Source: Pararge aegeria
Lineage: Eukaryota; Arthropoda; Insecta; Lepidoptera; Nymphalidae
Assembly: GCF_905163445.1 (NCBI RefSeq)
Contig: NC_053199.1
Span: forward strand, 15,758,501 to 15,822,500
DNA: 64,000 bases
Direction of reading: 5' to 3'
Below the pieces are notes generated by a model, which was not told the origin of the DNA, did not search any database, and saw only the letters and a list, made by a program, of their open reading frames with translations. Numbering within the stretch: position 1 is the first letter of the stretch; every line of letters starts with the position of its first letter. The position numbers were made by a program, and so were the translations under genes. This document shows, in pieces, positions 28,745 to 39,703 of this stretch.

Positions 28745-29095
28745 AATAACGTGGACTTTGATATAGAAAGTGAAGTTAACTGCAACATTGACAATGAAAC
28801 AGTGTCAAACGGCAATCCGTTAAAGCTGATCAAAACATCACCACGAGAAATGCAGTGACGCATCTTGACCAACATAACGAAGCGTCTGAATAAAAACTAT
28901 CTGATCTTATAACCGTGGTAGGTAGAAGGAGGAGAATTGAATGTATTTGATTTTGATGGCAGCAAGGTTAAAATTGTTTCAAGTGAGAGCGTGGATGGGA
29001 ATGAACAAAAGCATTAAGAACAATTTGCGCCAATGAAAAGGCGTTAGGCGAACTTGACCCGGGTTCAGTTGTGTATGCAACTTACTTGTTTGTGA
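28745..29095 (+). pseudogene. possible decayed coding sequence, unknown
   Basis: One plus-strand frame reads with coding-like composition for about 350 bp: VDFDIESEVNCNIDNETVSN, then after stops RILTNITKRLNKNYLIL and GGELNVFDFDGSKVKIVSSE. It contains about six stops but no obvious frameshift, as in an old retrocopy. I do not recognise the protein, and chance is possible. Confidence 0.25.
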
Positions 29096-29126
29096 GAAAT
29101 TGGAATTGGTTTTGGAAATAAAATTG

Positions 29127-29292
29127 AGCTATTTTTATTAGTGTTTTTACCTACACTTGGAGGAATTATCAATTTTATAAATTTAAAATGCATATAAAAA
29201 ATTTCGGAACCGACAGTATTTGAACCTGCGACTCTCGGGCAATCGCGGCCTGAGCGCTTTCACCAATTAAGCTACAGCTTTCCTACCGTCGA
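29127..29292 (-). mobile_element. SINE-D copy, full head and body
   Basis: On the minus strand a tRNA-like head, GCTGTAGCTTAATTGGTGAA ... GAGTCGCAGGTTCAAATACT, is followed by TTCCGAAATTTTTTATATGC and the body CTCCAAGTGTAGGTAAAAAC. Head and body in one piece define this family; tail copies occur at 24.66 and 29.45 kb. Confidence 0.7.
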
Positions 29293-29447
29293 TGCCGAAA
29301 TTTGTATATGCCTTTCACATCAGTCTTATAGCGACTGTAGCGTCATCTAGTAGGAAACGGTGCAGATTCGATCTACTTTTTCAAAGGTCCATATTACAAT
29401 GAGACACGTCTGAAACAAGAGATGACGCATTGCTTTTTAATATTTTT

Positions 29448-29513
29448 ATAATTTTTATTGGTGTTTTTACCTACACTTGGAGGAATTATCAATTTTATAA
29501 ATTTAAACTACTA
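29448..29513 (-). mobile_element. SINE-D tail fragment
   Basis: It repeats 'TTTTTACCTACACTTGGAGG' and 'ATTATCAATTTTATAAATTT' of the 29.13-kb copy. Confidence 0.7.
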
Positions 29514-29539
29514 TTAAAAAATTATTATTAAAATTATCA

Positions 29540-29645
29540 TAATAATCAACCCACTACAGGCCCACTACAGGGTAGGGGCTTCTACTCAGATTGAGAAGGA
29601 TTTTGCCGAGAGCATTATGGAGAAATTTCAGACATGCAGTCTTCT
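29540..29645 (-). mobile_element. SINE-A 3' half, degraded
   Basis: 'CAACCCACTACAGGCCCACT' (an 11-bp duplication), 'GGGGCTTCTACTCAGATTGA' and 'TTCAGACATGCAGTCTTCTC'. Confidence 0.5.
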
Positions 29646-29749
29646 CACGATGTTTATGTGATGGCACACATAATTCCGAAAAGTAAGAGATGCTGCCGGG
29701 GCTCGAACGAAGTCCTAACTAGGCTATTACTTCATCAGTCCTTTACTGC

Positions 29750-29882
29750 AACTTTACTCGAAGTAGGTGTTATTTTAATTACTTAAAACGTTCATAACTT
29801 AGAAAAGTTAGAGGGGCGTGCTAGGATTGGAACTCGGCCACCCGAAAGTGAAGTCGAGCTAGCGCTATCAACGCTTCATATG
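29750..29882 (-). mobile_element. SINE-A head and body
   Basis: 'TTAAAACGTTCATAACTTAG', then the tRNA-like complement 'GGAACTCGGCCACCCGAAAG' and 'GCGCTATCAACGCTTC'. Confidence 0.65.
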
Positions 29883-29889
29883 TAATTTT

Positions 29890-30110
29890 ACTGTTGTATA
29901 AATTGTCGGAGCACCTGATGCTAACCTGGTGCAGGGCATGCCAGAAACACTTCCTAAAACAAGCTGCCCTGTCCCCAATCTGATGCGTAGGTGTTACGCC
30001 TTATGCGCCTGCAATAACACCGGCAACCACGCCCTTCACACAGAATTGCAATCATCGTGCTTTGACAAGCTCCGTCACACAAAGCTCCACGACTTCTAGA
30101 ACACTATTTT
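29890..30110 (-). repeat. R3-family interspersed repeat
   Basis: 'GATGCGTAGGTGTTACGCC', 'CGGCAACCACGCCCTTCACA' and 'TCACACAAAGCTCCACGAC' are the complement of the 3.33-kb family. Confidence 0.55.
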
Positions 30111-30114
30111 AACT

Positions 30115-31185
30115 ATCGTAATTCGAGAAAACTTAACCTAAACATTACATAACATTATTTATCGATTTGTGGGCGATTTCCGCGCTATTCTATGATGACA
30201 CTTGACAGTCATCAAATAATACCAGATAAAACATGTGCTCCGATCAACAATTCAAATTAATTCATGGAAAAATTTATACAACACATTATATTGGTTCGTG
30301 CGCTACTCTACCATGTCTGTTTGTCGGTGCCCTTTTATGTTGAAGATAGATGGTCGGAGCATCAATGGTGGAGTTGAAATGCGCACCATCTGCGTCGTTA
30401 GTTGAATTTATCAGTTACTCTTTGTCGTTAATTGTATTGATTTTGAATATTTATCGGCAATAAATATTAATATGCTGTGGATATAGTTATTTTCGATGGC
30501 ATCGAAAGCTTAGTTGTGTTATTTACTTGTTTTTTTTTGTTAAGTTTTGAGCGCTTTCTAGAGAATTAAGGACTAATTAAGGCTTTAAACAATGAAAATA
30601 CGTTCGATTTTACTCTGTCTTTCCAGCGTTTTGTTACTCAAAAAGGATTTCAATATTTCGAACGTAATAATCTACCTATCATACTAAGGACACTGCTCAA
30701 ACGTGTGCTGCTTGTGACAGGCGTTTGCTCGCCCCGCCTCGCCTTGGTCGAAGTGGCGGGGAATTTTCATTTTTGAATTTGAATTTGAATTTTATGTTAC
30801 ATTTTTGGTGAATAGCGGTATTCGAGCGTAAGGACAGTTAGACTGAATCGCAATATTGGTAGGCGGGGCCTTTCCCATCGACATAGAGGTCAAAACGTTT
30901 AACAATAGTCAATAGAACTACAAAAATGGGGCACGCAATCAAATCAACATCTGAATCTCATGGTATGCTCGTTGGTGTGCTCAATTTCACTTTAATTGGA
31001 GTTACGAAAAAGTAGATCAATCGCTTCGATATTGGAAATATTAATAATCCATCTCTCTATTTCGACACTCGTATTGACGTAGCTGTGGAAGATAACGGAC
31101 CTCCCCTTAAATATTTGTGAAATTTAATAGATTTTAGTGCAAAAAACACATTGAGAAAATAAGAGGGAAAACAGTAATAATTCTT
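30115..31185. other. unassigned spacer with two GC-rich patches
   Basis: 'GCTCGCCCCGCCTCGCC' near 30729 and 'GGTAGGCGGGGCCTTTCCC' near 30859 stand out in AT-rich DNA. Between them TTTGAATTTGAATTTGAATTT may be a retroposon tail. Confidence 0.35.
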
Positions 31186-31189
31186 AGTG

Positions 31190-31265
31190 CCAGGGTGCCA
31201 AGGCGGCCTTATCACTAAAAGGGATCTTTAAATGAGCGTGCGAAGCGGATAAAATGGTGGAAACT
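31190..31265 (-). mobile_element. LINE-d 3' fragment
   Basis: 'GGCGGCCTTATCACTAAAAG', 'GGATCTTTAAATGAGCGTGC' and 'GAAGCGGATAAAATGGTGG' complement the 10.44-kb copy. Confidence 0.6.
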
Positions 31266-31424
31266 TGAACATACTTTGTTATTTTGAACTAATATATATG
31301 TGTGTAATTACACATATAAAAGAAGAAGTTTTAAGAGTATTGTAAGGTATTTATCGAGGTATTACCACCAACGTTAGGTTAAACTGAATAAAGATTTTTA
31401 GAAGTTTCCTTTTTAATTTAAATT

Positions 31425-31492
31425 TAACATCATCATCACATTAACTCATTACCGTCCCACTACAGAGCATGGGTCTCCTCCCACAATGAGAA
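31425..31492 (-). mobile_element. SINE-A tail fragment
   Basis: 'CATCATCATCACATTAACTC' and 'ATGGGTCTCCTCCCACAATG'. Confidence 0.65.
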
Positions 31493-31571
31493 GGTAAATT
31501 TTCTGTCCCTTCCTCCCCCTGGTGAGATGTCGTGAGATTTTATTCAACCCCCTCCCCCATCTCCCAACGTG

Positions 31572-31742
31572 TGATGAGCATGAATGTTTGCCAGTGTCTG
31601 GGTGTTTATATGTATGTTCTATTATTTATGTAATATATTCATAAAGATATTCATCAGTCATCTTAGTACCCACCCATAACACAAGCTACGCTTACTTTGG
31701 GGCTAGGTGGCGATGTGTGTATTGTCGTAGTATATTTATATT
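31572..31742 (+). mobile_element. SINE-B, headless copy
   Basis: 'GTGATGAGCATGAATGTTTG', 'TTCATCAGTCATCTTAGTAC', 'CACAAGCTACGCTTACTTTG' and 'GGCGATGTGTGTATTGTCG'. Confidence 0.75.
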
Positions 31743-31877
31743 TAGTTAAGACTAGTAATCGATATTGCTGAGAGTTTAATTTTAAGTGTTATTTAAATTA
31801 AAATTAAAAAGCGTGATATTTGCCGAGCCGAGAATCGAACCCCTCCCCCCCTTAAACACCTCACGTATTTTATGGAG

Positions 31878-31922
31878 GCCCCCCCTTAAGGCCGTAGTCC
31901 ACTACGCCGGCTCAGTGGGATT
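31878..31922 (-). mobile_element. SINE-A short fragment
   Basis: 'AAGGCCGTAGTCCACTACGC' then 'CGGCTCAGTGGG'. Confidence 0.5.
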
Positions 31923-31924
31923 TT

Positions 31925-32980
31925 TTGGACTAACAAAATAATGTAACTAAAAAATAAATTGGTAAAATGGTTTACAATGTTCGGATGATTTATCGCTCAT
32001 ATGGAGATATTTATTAATGCCTAATAAATAATCATAAGTTTAGTTGTAAGCCTTTATCATCAGTGGTGTGCCCAAAACATTATTACGTCTCATTAGTATG
32101 CCATCACTGTCTTAGTGACTGGATGAGTTCACTGATTTTACCATTTCCGTGCGCGGAATTAACATCAATTGACGCGGAATAAACGTTTAATTCCTCCAAA
32201 TTGTCAACGATCAAAAGAATCTGTGCCACTACAGACAGCTACACCTTCAAACGTCACTCAAACCCGGCATTAAGATAAAGAGAGAATTAATGAAAGCGTC
32301 GTTTAGCGGACGGAGACAAAGGGCTACGAAGTGGAAACAAATTAGTGCAGGCGATATGCGCGTGCGCATCGTTTGTCAAAATAAAGTGGCGCGTTGACGA
32401 CCGGTGACAGTTCAGTCGCGAGTGACAGTGTGTGGCAGCACTTTGAAAAATTACATTAAACGTTTAAGATTTTTTTTATTGACAAGCGGTTTGCTTCGAC
32501 CTCGGCTGTGTTCAACTTCTTATAATAATCTTAAGTAGGTATATCTTTCTAATACTAACTTTTATTCTGCGAACAACGGCGGCGCTTCGCCTGCCCATTG
32601 CTCAACACATAAGGGCCAACAAATACATGGCTTCCTCAACAAATGAAAAAAAAATTAGGTGACGATAGGAATTTTCCAATCCGGCTTATTAGCGTGGCGT
32701 AGCGTTAGAGATTAGCGTGTTTTAACAAAAAAACAGCAAAACAATGATTATTAGTTTAGAAAGATATTATTAGATACAGATATATCAAGTCCCGTAGCTA
32801 CCGAAAAACATTTTTGTTACGCTCTTTAAAATCACTACTATAATTTCCCTATACATTTGAATTAGCGCCAAAGAGCCTGGTGATAGGGTAAACATAAAAA
32901 ATCATATTTAAGGATATTGGAGAAAAAGCAATCGATATTCATCGCAACTCAATACCTATGTATTCTTGTTACAGCTTTGG
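31925..32980. other. unassigned; possible promoter-like patch
   Basis: 32330-32450 is CpG-richer than the flanks and holds TTCAGTCG (arthropod initiator-like TCAGT) at 32411-32418. No TATA box at the expected distance and no open frame follow. The rest is featureless to me. Confidence 0.2.
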
Positions 32981-32984
32981 TTAG

Positions 32985-33270
32985 CTCTTAACTTCAATCT
33001 CACCCAGTGGTAAGTGATGATGCGGTCTAAGGTGGTAACAAGCCGTCAAGGGCGTGACAGTTATAAACCCTCGGTTTCCACACTGCATCGTACCATAACG
33101 CTAAATTGCTTGGCGCCACAGCTTTGTTGATATGGTACCTAGCCACGGTTCAAGCCACGCCCAAAACAGAAAAAAAACATAAACTATCAACTCCCAAATT
33201 CACTCTGCAGTGATCGAACCCGGGAAAGGAAACATGAAACCTCCTCACATTGCACCACGGAGGCCGTCAG
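32985..33270 (-). mobile_element. SINE-C copy, near full length
   Basis: 'CAATCTCACCCAGTGGTAAG' at the 3' side, then 'CCCTCGGTTTCCACACTGCA' and the head complement 'GTGATCGAACCCGGGAAAGG' and 'TTGCACCACGGAGGCCGTCA'. Confidence 0.75.
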
Positions 33271-33529
33271 TTCTTTGCCGGGCCGACACAAAAATTGTAC
33301 ATACCACATAAAAAATTATAGTCCGTGTAAGGAAATAAACGGAATAGATGTTATGTTTAACTTGACACACCTTAATTGCAGTCATTATGAATTAACATAT
33401 TACTATTATTAGTCATTTCTGTTAAAGAGGTCGAATTAACCGCAAACACCACAAATCAAAACATCTGCAAACAGCTGTTTGTCAACCAATCAATACTGTT
33501 ACATGTTTTACCGAAACCTTTATGTCCAA

Positions 33530-33762
33530 GATAAATAAAAATATTTTTTATTCAAATTGCCACATAGATGGTAATTTCGATACCCACATTAACAAATAAA
33601 AATATATACCTACAAAGTAGTGAGAGTAGCCATAACTAAAAACTAAACTTAAAACCAAAGCTGCGAAGGTTCCAAATGCGCACTGGTTTAAGAAGAAGCC
33701 CACAACAAACTTAGCCGGGGTGTTCTTTTTGCTATCACCATCACCTGATGTTTCTTTCTACA
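33530..33762 (-). repeat. R1-family interspersed repeat
   Basis: 'AAAGCTGCGAAGGTTCCAAA', 'GCACTGGTTTAAGAAGAAGC' and 'CCACAACAAACTTAGCCGGG', with an AATAAA-type tail at the left. Confidence 0.65.
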
Positions 33763-34690
33763 CCGATTTGTATTCAACAGATGACTTCGAATATGTCTTA
33801 TTTATGTTTTTGTTAACCTTGCGTACCCTGTCGTTTTTAAGTATAATTTGTTTTACTGTAATAACCATTATTATTGTGAATCGAAATTTATGTAAGGCAA
33901 AATGGGTGTGAAATGAACATTATAATTACTGCTATCGTCTATATAATCGAAATAATACTTCACAGGCTTTAGATATCTCTGAGACAAATATATAAAATAA
34001 ACTGCGACAATATACTATGACAATACACACATCGCCATCTAGGTGTACAAAAAAAGTGCATTTCATTATCGTTCAAGCTGCAATGACATTACTCCGTGAA
34101 TGGGGACCTTTAATTGTTTATCGTCCACGTGTCACCGTATACCTTAATTAAGAATGATGATGTATTTGACATCCTTACTAATATAATAAATTCGAAAGTA
34201 CGTTTGTTTGTTTGTCCTTTCTTTACGCCCTAACTTAGCGACAAATATTTATAACGACTTAAGGTGACATGGGTTACTTTTTATCTTAGAAAAAACAAAC
34301 CTTTCCCACGGGATTTGAGAAAAAACAGTAAAAAAGCAGACGAAGCACTGAAAATCAACTAATATTATTATATTTAAGACCGGACAGAAATTATCAAGTA
34401 CTAGATGTTGCCAGCGTTCTCCGTCCGAGTTTTTGATGGTATTTAAAAATCCTGTAAGAACATTTTTTTTTCTAAGATAAAAAGTAAACCATGTTACTCT
34501 ACGAATGAAAAAAGTACTTACTATTTGAAAACATAATATAATGTTATGCGCCAGAAATGGCTGGGCGCTGTACGTAAATATGATAAAAACAAATAAATAC
34601 CTTGTTAATTGCGCGCGTTTTAACCGCTCAACACTTTGCGACGTGTCTGAAAACAAAAGAGAAGTCGTTTTAATATTTATTTCAGTACGT
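33763..34690. other. unassigned; SINE-B tail scrap, R2 scrap and an inverted repeat
   Basis: 34005-34056 is a minus-strand SINE-B end ('ACAATACACACATCGCCATC'). 34150-34260 begins like R2 ('CTTACTAATATAATAAATTC'). 34262-34296 and about 34466-34500 form an imperfect 35-bp inverted repeat ('GTTACTTTTTATCTTAGAAA'). The 135-codon minus-strand open frame across this region is not recognisable. Confidence 0.4.
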
Positions 34691-34694
34691 GTTC

Positions 34695-34860
34695 AGGATC
34701 TGTATCATCGTCATCGATCCATTAAAGGCTACAGAGGTCCCTTTAAGAATAAGAAGGGTTTAGACCGTAGGTGGGACCGTGGATTGTAGAACTTTGACTT
34801 TACTTTCGGGGTGCCGTGTTCGTGCCCAGCACACGCCTCCTAAATTTTAGTTATTTATTT
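34695..34860 (+). mobile_element. SINE-A, strongly diverged
   Basis: 'AAGAAGGGTTTAGACCGTAG', 'ACTTTGACTTTACTTTCGGG', then GTGCCGTGTTCGTGCCCAGC; the order looks like a 3' piece followed by a head of another copy. Confidence 0.4.
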
Positions 34861-34975
34861 ATTTATATTCTTATTCTAACACTATCATTACAGAATACTT
34901 AAACCTAATACGATAGTGTAGCTTTTGTAAAAAAAAAAATCTTAACATCATAATATTTTATTACCTATTCCTGTA

Positions 34976-35238
34976 ACAAATAAATAAATATACTACGACA
35001 ATACACACATTGCCATCTAGCCCCAAAGTAAGCGTAGCTTGTGTTATGGGTACTAAGATAGCTGTTTAATATTTTTATGAATATGATACCTAAATACTTA
35101 TAATATACATATAAACAACTAGACTCTGAAAAACATTCATGCTCATAACACAAAAAAATTCCAGTTGTGGGAATCGAACCCACGGCCTTGGACTCAGAAA
35201 GCAGGGTCGCTGCAAACTACGCCGATCGGCCGTCACAA
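34976..35238 (-). mobile_element. SINE-B copy, near full length
   Basis: The complement of the full family: 'ATACTACGACAATACACACA' at the left, 'CCCAAAGTAAGCGTAGCTTG' in the body, and the head 'AATCGAACCCACGGCCTTGG' to 'CGATCGGCCGTC'. Small lesions in the body (AGATAGCTGTTTAATATTTT). Confidence 0.82.
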
Positions 35239-35439
35239 ATAACCCACATTGCGATCCTTGTGAATTCACTCAGAGCGCAACAATACAAATCTTATTGCTT
35301 TGATATGACATTGAGGATGCGGAGGAGGCGCGCGTCATTGATGCCTCTTACTTATAATAACCTAAATAATTTTTAGCAATTAAAATGTTCACCAATACAT
35401 AAGTTCATATATAAGTTATTATGAGCTATAATAACTTTA

Positions 35440-35590
35440 TTTATTGATTTATACTCTTTATTTGGACTCAAAATATAATAAAGAAGAAGAATAGAAAAGA
35501 AACACAGACAGAAGCAGTATACAAAAGGCGGCCGTATCGTTTCGTAGCGATCTCTTCCAGGCAACCTTAGGATAAGGAAAACAAAAGGAT
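35440..35590 (-). mobile_element. LINE-c 3' UTR fragment
   Basis: 'ACTCTTTATTTGGACTCAAA', 'GGCGGCCGTATCGTTTCGTA' and 'GATCTCTTCCAGGCAACCTT'. Confidence 0.7.
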
Positions 35591-35594
35591 TACA

Positions 35595-36425
35595 GACAGC
35601 AGGTTATCCATATTAAAAAAAATACATACTAATAACTACATAGTAATTCTAGATCTAGTTTACACAAATAAAATAATACATAATATAATAAATATTAAAA
35701 AAATAATAATAAACTATACTTTAATATATCATGAATACATTAATAACACAGTAAATACTATACTATACAAATCGTCTTGAATGTAAACTATAGTGATTTT
35801 TGACAGCTTCCTTAAATATATCAAGTGATTTAGACGTGTGATTTTTAACTTTAATAATTTTAAGCAATTAAAATGTCCACCAATCTACACTGAGCTGTAT
35901 AATATGCACGCTTGTATCATATGCAGCTATTATACCATACATTATTGAGAGTCATTTGTTATAGTTATTAAAAGTAATTAAAGTAAGGCGGGAGTGGGCC
36001 CTCGGGACGGTAATTTGCGATTGGCAATGTTAACGTGATTGAAGGTTTCAATTAGTGGGTGATTAAAGTTCCAAAGGCAAGAACAAATATAAATGGACCT
36101 CACCTCACCTGAGTCGTTTGTTTAAATATGTTGCAAAAAAATTGCACCGCTATATTTTAGGTATGTATTTACTCGTAATGTAATAGGTTTATCAATATGG
36201 CACTAACAGTGCGATTGTAAAATCAGTACAGTAAGTATTTCTTGAGGAAGGTAAAATGACATAAACTACTATGTAATTTTACGCGGCGTCCCTTAATGCG
36301 GGTAAAACCGCAGGGCTCAGCTCTCTCCCTCTCTTTAGTCTGTCCCTCATGACTGAGGATCATGGTCACTGCTATAGCGAGTAATCTTGTGATATCTCTG
36401 TTGTGGGTAGGACTTTCAACAAATG
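35595..36425. other. unassigned AT-rich spacer
   Basis: The motif AGCAATTAAAATGT-CACCAAT occurs at both about 35376 and 35862, suggesting a small dispersed or duplicated segment. Nothing else recognised. Confidence 0.3.
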
Positions 36426-36439
36426 TGTATTTAAAGAAA

Positions 36440-36628
36440 TTCAAAAACACTTGCTTCAATGATGAAGGAAAAGTTCGTTAGGAAAACTGCATGCCTGAGA
36501 GTTCTCCATAATGTTTGGAGTCCATCAAACCGCACTGGGCCAGTGTGGACTATGGCCTTAACCTTTTCTCATTGTGGGAGAGGACCAATGCCCTGTAGTG
36601 GGCTGATAATGGGTTGATATGATAAATG
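36440..36628 (+). mobile_element. SINE-A, headless copy
   Basis: 'AACACTTGCTTCAATGATGA', 'ACTGCATGCCTGAGAGTTCT', 'CCGCACTGGGCCAGTGTGG' and 'AATGGGTTGATATGATAAAT'. Confidence 0.75.
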
Positions 36629-36639
36629 AATAAATGAAT

Positions 36640-36708
36640 TAATATATTACTACAATACACACATCGCCATCTTGCCTCAAAGTAAGCGTAGTTTGTGTTA
36701 TTGGTACT
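36640..36708 (-). mobile_element. SINE-B tail fragment
   Basis: 'ATTACTACAATACACACATC', 'GCCATCTTGCCTCAAAGTAA' and 'GTGTTATTGGTACT'. The body stops there and LINE-e sequence follows. Confidence 0.65.
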
Positions 36709-36719
36709 ATTTTTTTATT

Positions 36720-37090
36720 ATGAACGATAGGCCAGCGCTTGACACAATCATGCCCGTTAGAAAGCAATGATGAGGTCTAGGTTTGCGCACGCTTGCATAG
36801 AAAAAGCCTTTTCACTCTAGCCTTGGAGGTACTCAAATTATACGTGTTGCCGGGAGGGCGTTCCACATCTTTCGTTCGGTGCGTTTCGTGCGAGTTGATG
36901 GAATATCAATCACATAAGGATGCCACCGGTCACGGTGTCTCGCTGTTCTGTGGTAGAACGGGGAAGGAGGAACGAGATTGTGAAGTTCCTGAGCACACTC
37001 ACCGAAGTATATCCGGTAAAAAACCGATAAACCGGCGATTGCGTCGGTGCTGGAGACTATGTAGTTTCGTCTGTGTTAACGATTAGTCAC
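36720..37090 (-). pseudogene. LINE-e (CR1-like) pol C-terminal fragment
   Basis: Minus-strand pieces read NLVPPSPFYHRTARHRDRWH, PYVIDIPSTRTKRTERKMWN and ALPATRI, matching the end of a CR1-like lepidopteran LINE; the closely related copy at 41.57 kb carries the same blocks. The plus-strand 97-codon frame here is an antisense shadow. Confidence 0.6.
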
Positions 37091-37117
37091 CTATAATTCT
37101 CCTGGCGCTACTACCTA

Positions 37118-37170
37118 ACTAAATAATATACATAAATACTTATAATATACAGATAAACACCCAGACTTTC
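37118..37170 (-). mobile_element. SINE-B middle fragment
   Basis: 'AATATACATAAATACTTATA' and 'ATACAGATAAACACCCAGAC'. Confidence 0.5.
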
Positions 37171-37174
37171 ATGT

Positions 37175-37890
37175 TATGATTATAAATAACAAGAAATGTG
37201 CAGCTTTTCATTACCAGGGGTTCATAAGAGTATTGTGGGTCTTGCGGCAGGCTTTAAAACAACATTTTTCAGCCCAAAGGTCTCGTTAGTGTATTGACAG
37301 TGGGGAACCTAGGCCGCTCAATAAATCACCGCTGTGACCGGTGTTAATTGTCCCACTACTTTGTTGCACATAACTGGCTCGGATCATGATTTAATTTGGG
37401 TTATAGATATAATTGGTCAGAGCGACGTGTCAGAATGTATCTTGAGATTTATTACTTTGCTGTCACGAATATAATCAATAGTGCTATTCTGTAATACGCA
37501 GTACTTCTCGTCGTTGAGTTCGCCGTTGAAACATCTTTAATTATGTGTGTGAGTCACGGATGTTTTCACCACTTCAAAATAAAGTTTATATTTGAATACT
37601 TGCAATTTTTGACTGCTATAGCAGTAATTTAATGCTTTTGTTATTTCTGCTATAATTGAAACAAAATTCGATAAAAAATATAATTAGAATAAAAGGTTTA
37701 TTAGCAAATTATCACTAGAAACCATTTTCCAACGTTTTGTACGTTAACAAAATCATTTAAAAAAAATATTTTATAATGGACCTATCACAGACACTAACGC
37801 GTTATGTTTATTACACGAGGGATGCCAAAGAGTTCTAATCTAAGACGAATCCCATTAAACACATACGAATTCTTCTGATAGTGGAGCAAA
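37175..37890. other. unassigned spacer
   Basis: 37777-37830 'GGACCTATCACAGACACTAA' has weak R1 resemblance. No other assignment. Confidence 0.3.
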
Positions 37891-37892
37891 TA

Positions 37893-38090
37893 AATTCAAA
37901 TTCAAATTCAAAATGTTTTATCACTAGCACTTATGGAGCGTTCATTCATTTAATATAGTTACACTATTGTTTGGTGATGGTGATCGTTATAAGTTACGAA
38001 AGCAGTTAACTAACGCTAGGAGGGTATCAAACGCGCCCTGGTCTAAGAAGAACCCACAACAAACTGGCTAGGTTTTTTCAAAATATAATA
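37893..38090 (-). repeat. R1-family interspersed repeat
   Basis: A (AAATTC)n left edge, 'GCACTTATGGAGCGTTCATT', 'GGGTATCAAACGCGCCCTGG' and 'AACCCACAACAAACTGGCTA'. Confidence 0.7.
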
Positions 38091-38104
38091 AAATTTAATA
38101 TTAG

Positions 38105-39185
38105 GCAGTCTAGCGAGTCTGTGAGAGTGAGATTTCCTCTATAAGAGTCAAGGTCTGTGGTGAGATCTGTGTGAGATCATCTTTTGACCCAATAATGATA
38201 TAACGTCAAAAGATGATGATGATAAAAAGAGAAAATTAAGTACATTAAAAGCCTGCTTTTAAATTACTAAAATTAAATTATATTCCAGCAAGGCTCTCGC
38301 GTCGATGAATCGTAGTCGAGATGCTAGCGTCGAAAGCGATGGCTGTGACTCTGAGAATATTATGCTGTACAGGACGTGACTAAAATCGCAGATAATGTCA
38401 GAAAATACAAAGTGAACCGTGTTTACGCCGGATTGATATTTATTTGACAATGTTTTGCTTGTTCTGTCCATGTTGTTCTCCTTCGTATGACTAATGCGAT
38501 GATTGGACTGTACTGATGACTACAGCGCATGGCTCGCGAGGCTGCGTTGCCTTTGCCTCACACCACACATAGCCTCCGCTGAAAAAAAAATCCTGTGCAA
38601 TTTATTCGCACGCGGCGGAAGTATAACTTCTAGCCTACGAGAGAGTGAGGTGGATGTTGAGTATCAGAGCTATTAGGATAAATGTAAGGTTTATAATTTA
38701 TTTTTCCATGGTAACTAGGATAGTAAAAAATGTATAATGGTTTCTGTCTCACTCTGTCCTATACATTTATGTGTTTGTTTCTTTATCTAGATATTATACG
38801 GTTTCCTTGGCAACTTAAATAGGAAAAAAATAGATAACATAATATGTATATTTCTGTCTAATTCTTTGCCAGCTTCTTCTTACCTGTCGTTTTTTCCGGT
38901 GCATCCGGTTTGACATCACAACGATTCTAAAGAAGTTTCACTTCAAAAACTGTTTAGGGCAGGCAGTGCTTTTCTGCATTTCTAACGTACCTACCCTAAT
39001 TATCATACCTTTTCTTACTTGCTTTACTATGTAATCTATTAATTAATTTAAAAATGTTATAAATTAAACATTTATATAGAAAATCCCAATATTCCAGAAA
39101 ACACGATTATTGAAGCATGTGTAGGCACTACTTTACACTAAAAAGTAACAAAATGATACTTCACATAAGAAAATATAGAGCATAC
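38105..39185. other. unassigned spacer
   Basis: Contains a TGATGATGATAA stretch at about 38212-38223 that may be a worn RTE-like or SINE-A end. No gene recognised. Confidence 0.3.
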
Positions 39186-39189
39186 AATC

Positions 39190-39390
39190 TTAAGTGATGG
39201 TATAATAATGCAGTCTAAGATGGTAGCTCTTCGGGTAACGGGGGTTTATACGCGACATCGTAACGGAACGTTAAATCATTTGGTGGCACGTTTTTTTCGG
39301 TGGCTACTTTAAACGGCCTGTTAGCCTCCCACCAGACCAGACATAAGACAAGTCAGAAATTATAAATTCCCAAATTGTCCCTGCTCGTCC
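39190..39390 (-). mobile_element. SINE-C copy, partial
   Basis: 'TAAGTGATGGTATAATAATG', 'GGTTTATACGCGACATCGTA' and 'TGTTAGCCTCCCACCAGACC'. The head is mostly lost. Confidence 0.65.
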
Positions 39391-39519
39391 TGGCTGTCAA
39401 AAAATCCTTTCCTGAGATAAACTTCATTTTGGAGTTAAGACAACGTCAGTTATTTCAAATTTTGTCCTGGCGCTTACAAACCCTTAGTTTACTAATGGAG
39501 GATTTATTTGTGAAGTAAG

Positions 39520-39703
39520 GGTTATTTATTTATTTATTTATACTCTTTATTTGTACACCACTCAGAAAAACGAGACAAAAAAAAAGAACAGACACATGAA
39601 GAATGAAGCAGGATACAAAAGGCGGCCTTATCGCTAAGTAGCGATCTCTGCCAGGCAACCTTAGGATTAGAAAAACTAAAAAGAAAAACGAATAGGTGGT
39701 ACC
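39520..39703 (-). mobile_element. LINE-c 3' UTR, ending in a fold-back
   Basis: (TTTA)n, 'CTTTATTTGTACACCACTCA', 'GGCGGCCTTATCGCTAAGTA' and 'GATCTCTGCCAGGCAACCTT', then ACGAATAGGTGGTAC, which corresponds to the GAGGTAGGTGGTGCA block of the 48.0 and 49.8 kb copies. Right there the sequence folds back on itself (39673-39730). Confidence 0.75.

Noticed and set aside
34249..34656. 135-codon minus-strand open frame as a gene
   Set aside because: Composition is that of translated AT-rich DNA, it overlaps an inverted repeat and R2-like sequence, and no motif or neighbouring exon supports it.
36793..37086. 97-codon plus-strand open frame
   Set aside because: Antisense to the LINE-e pol fragment, whose blocks are recognisable on the minus strand.
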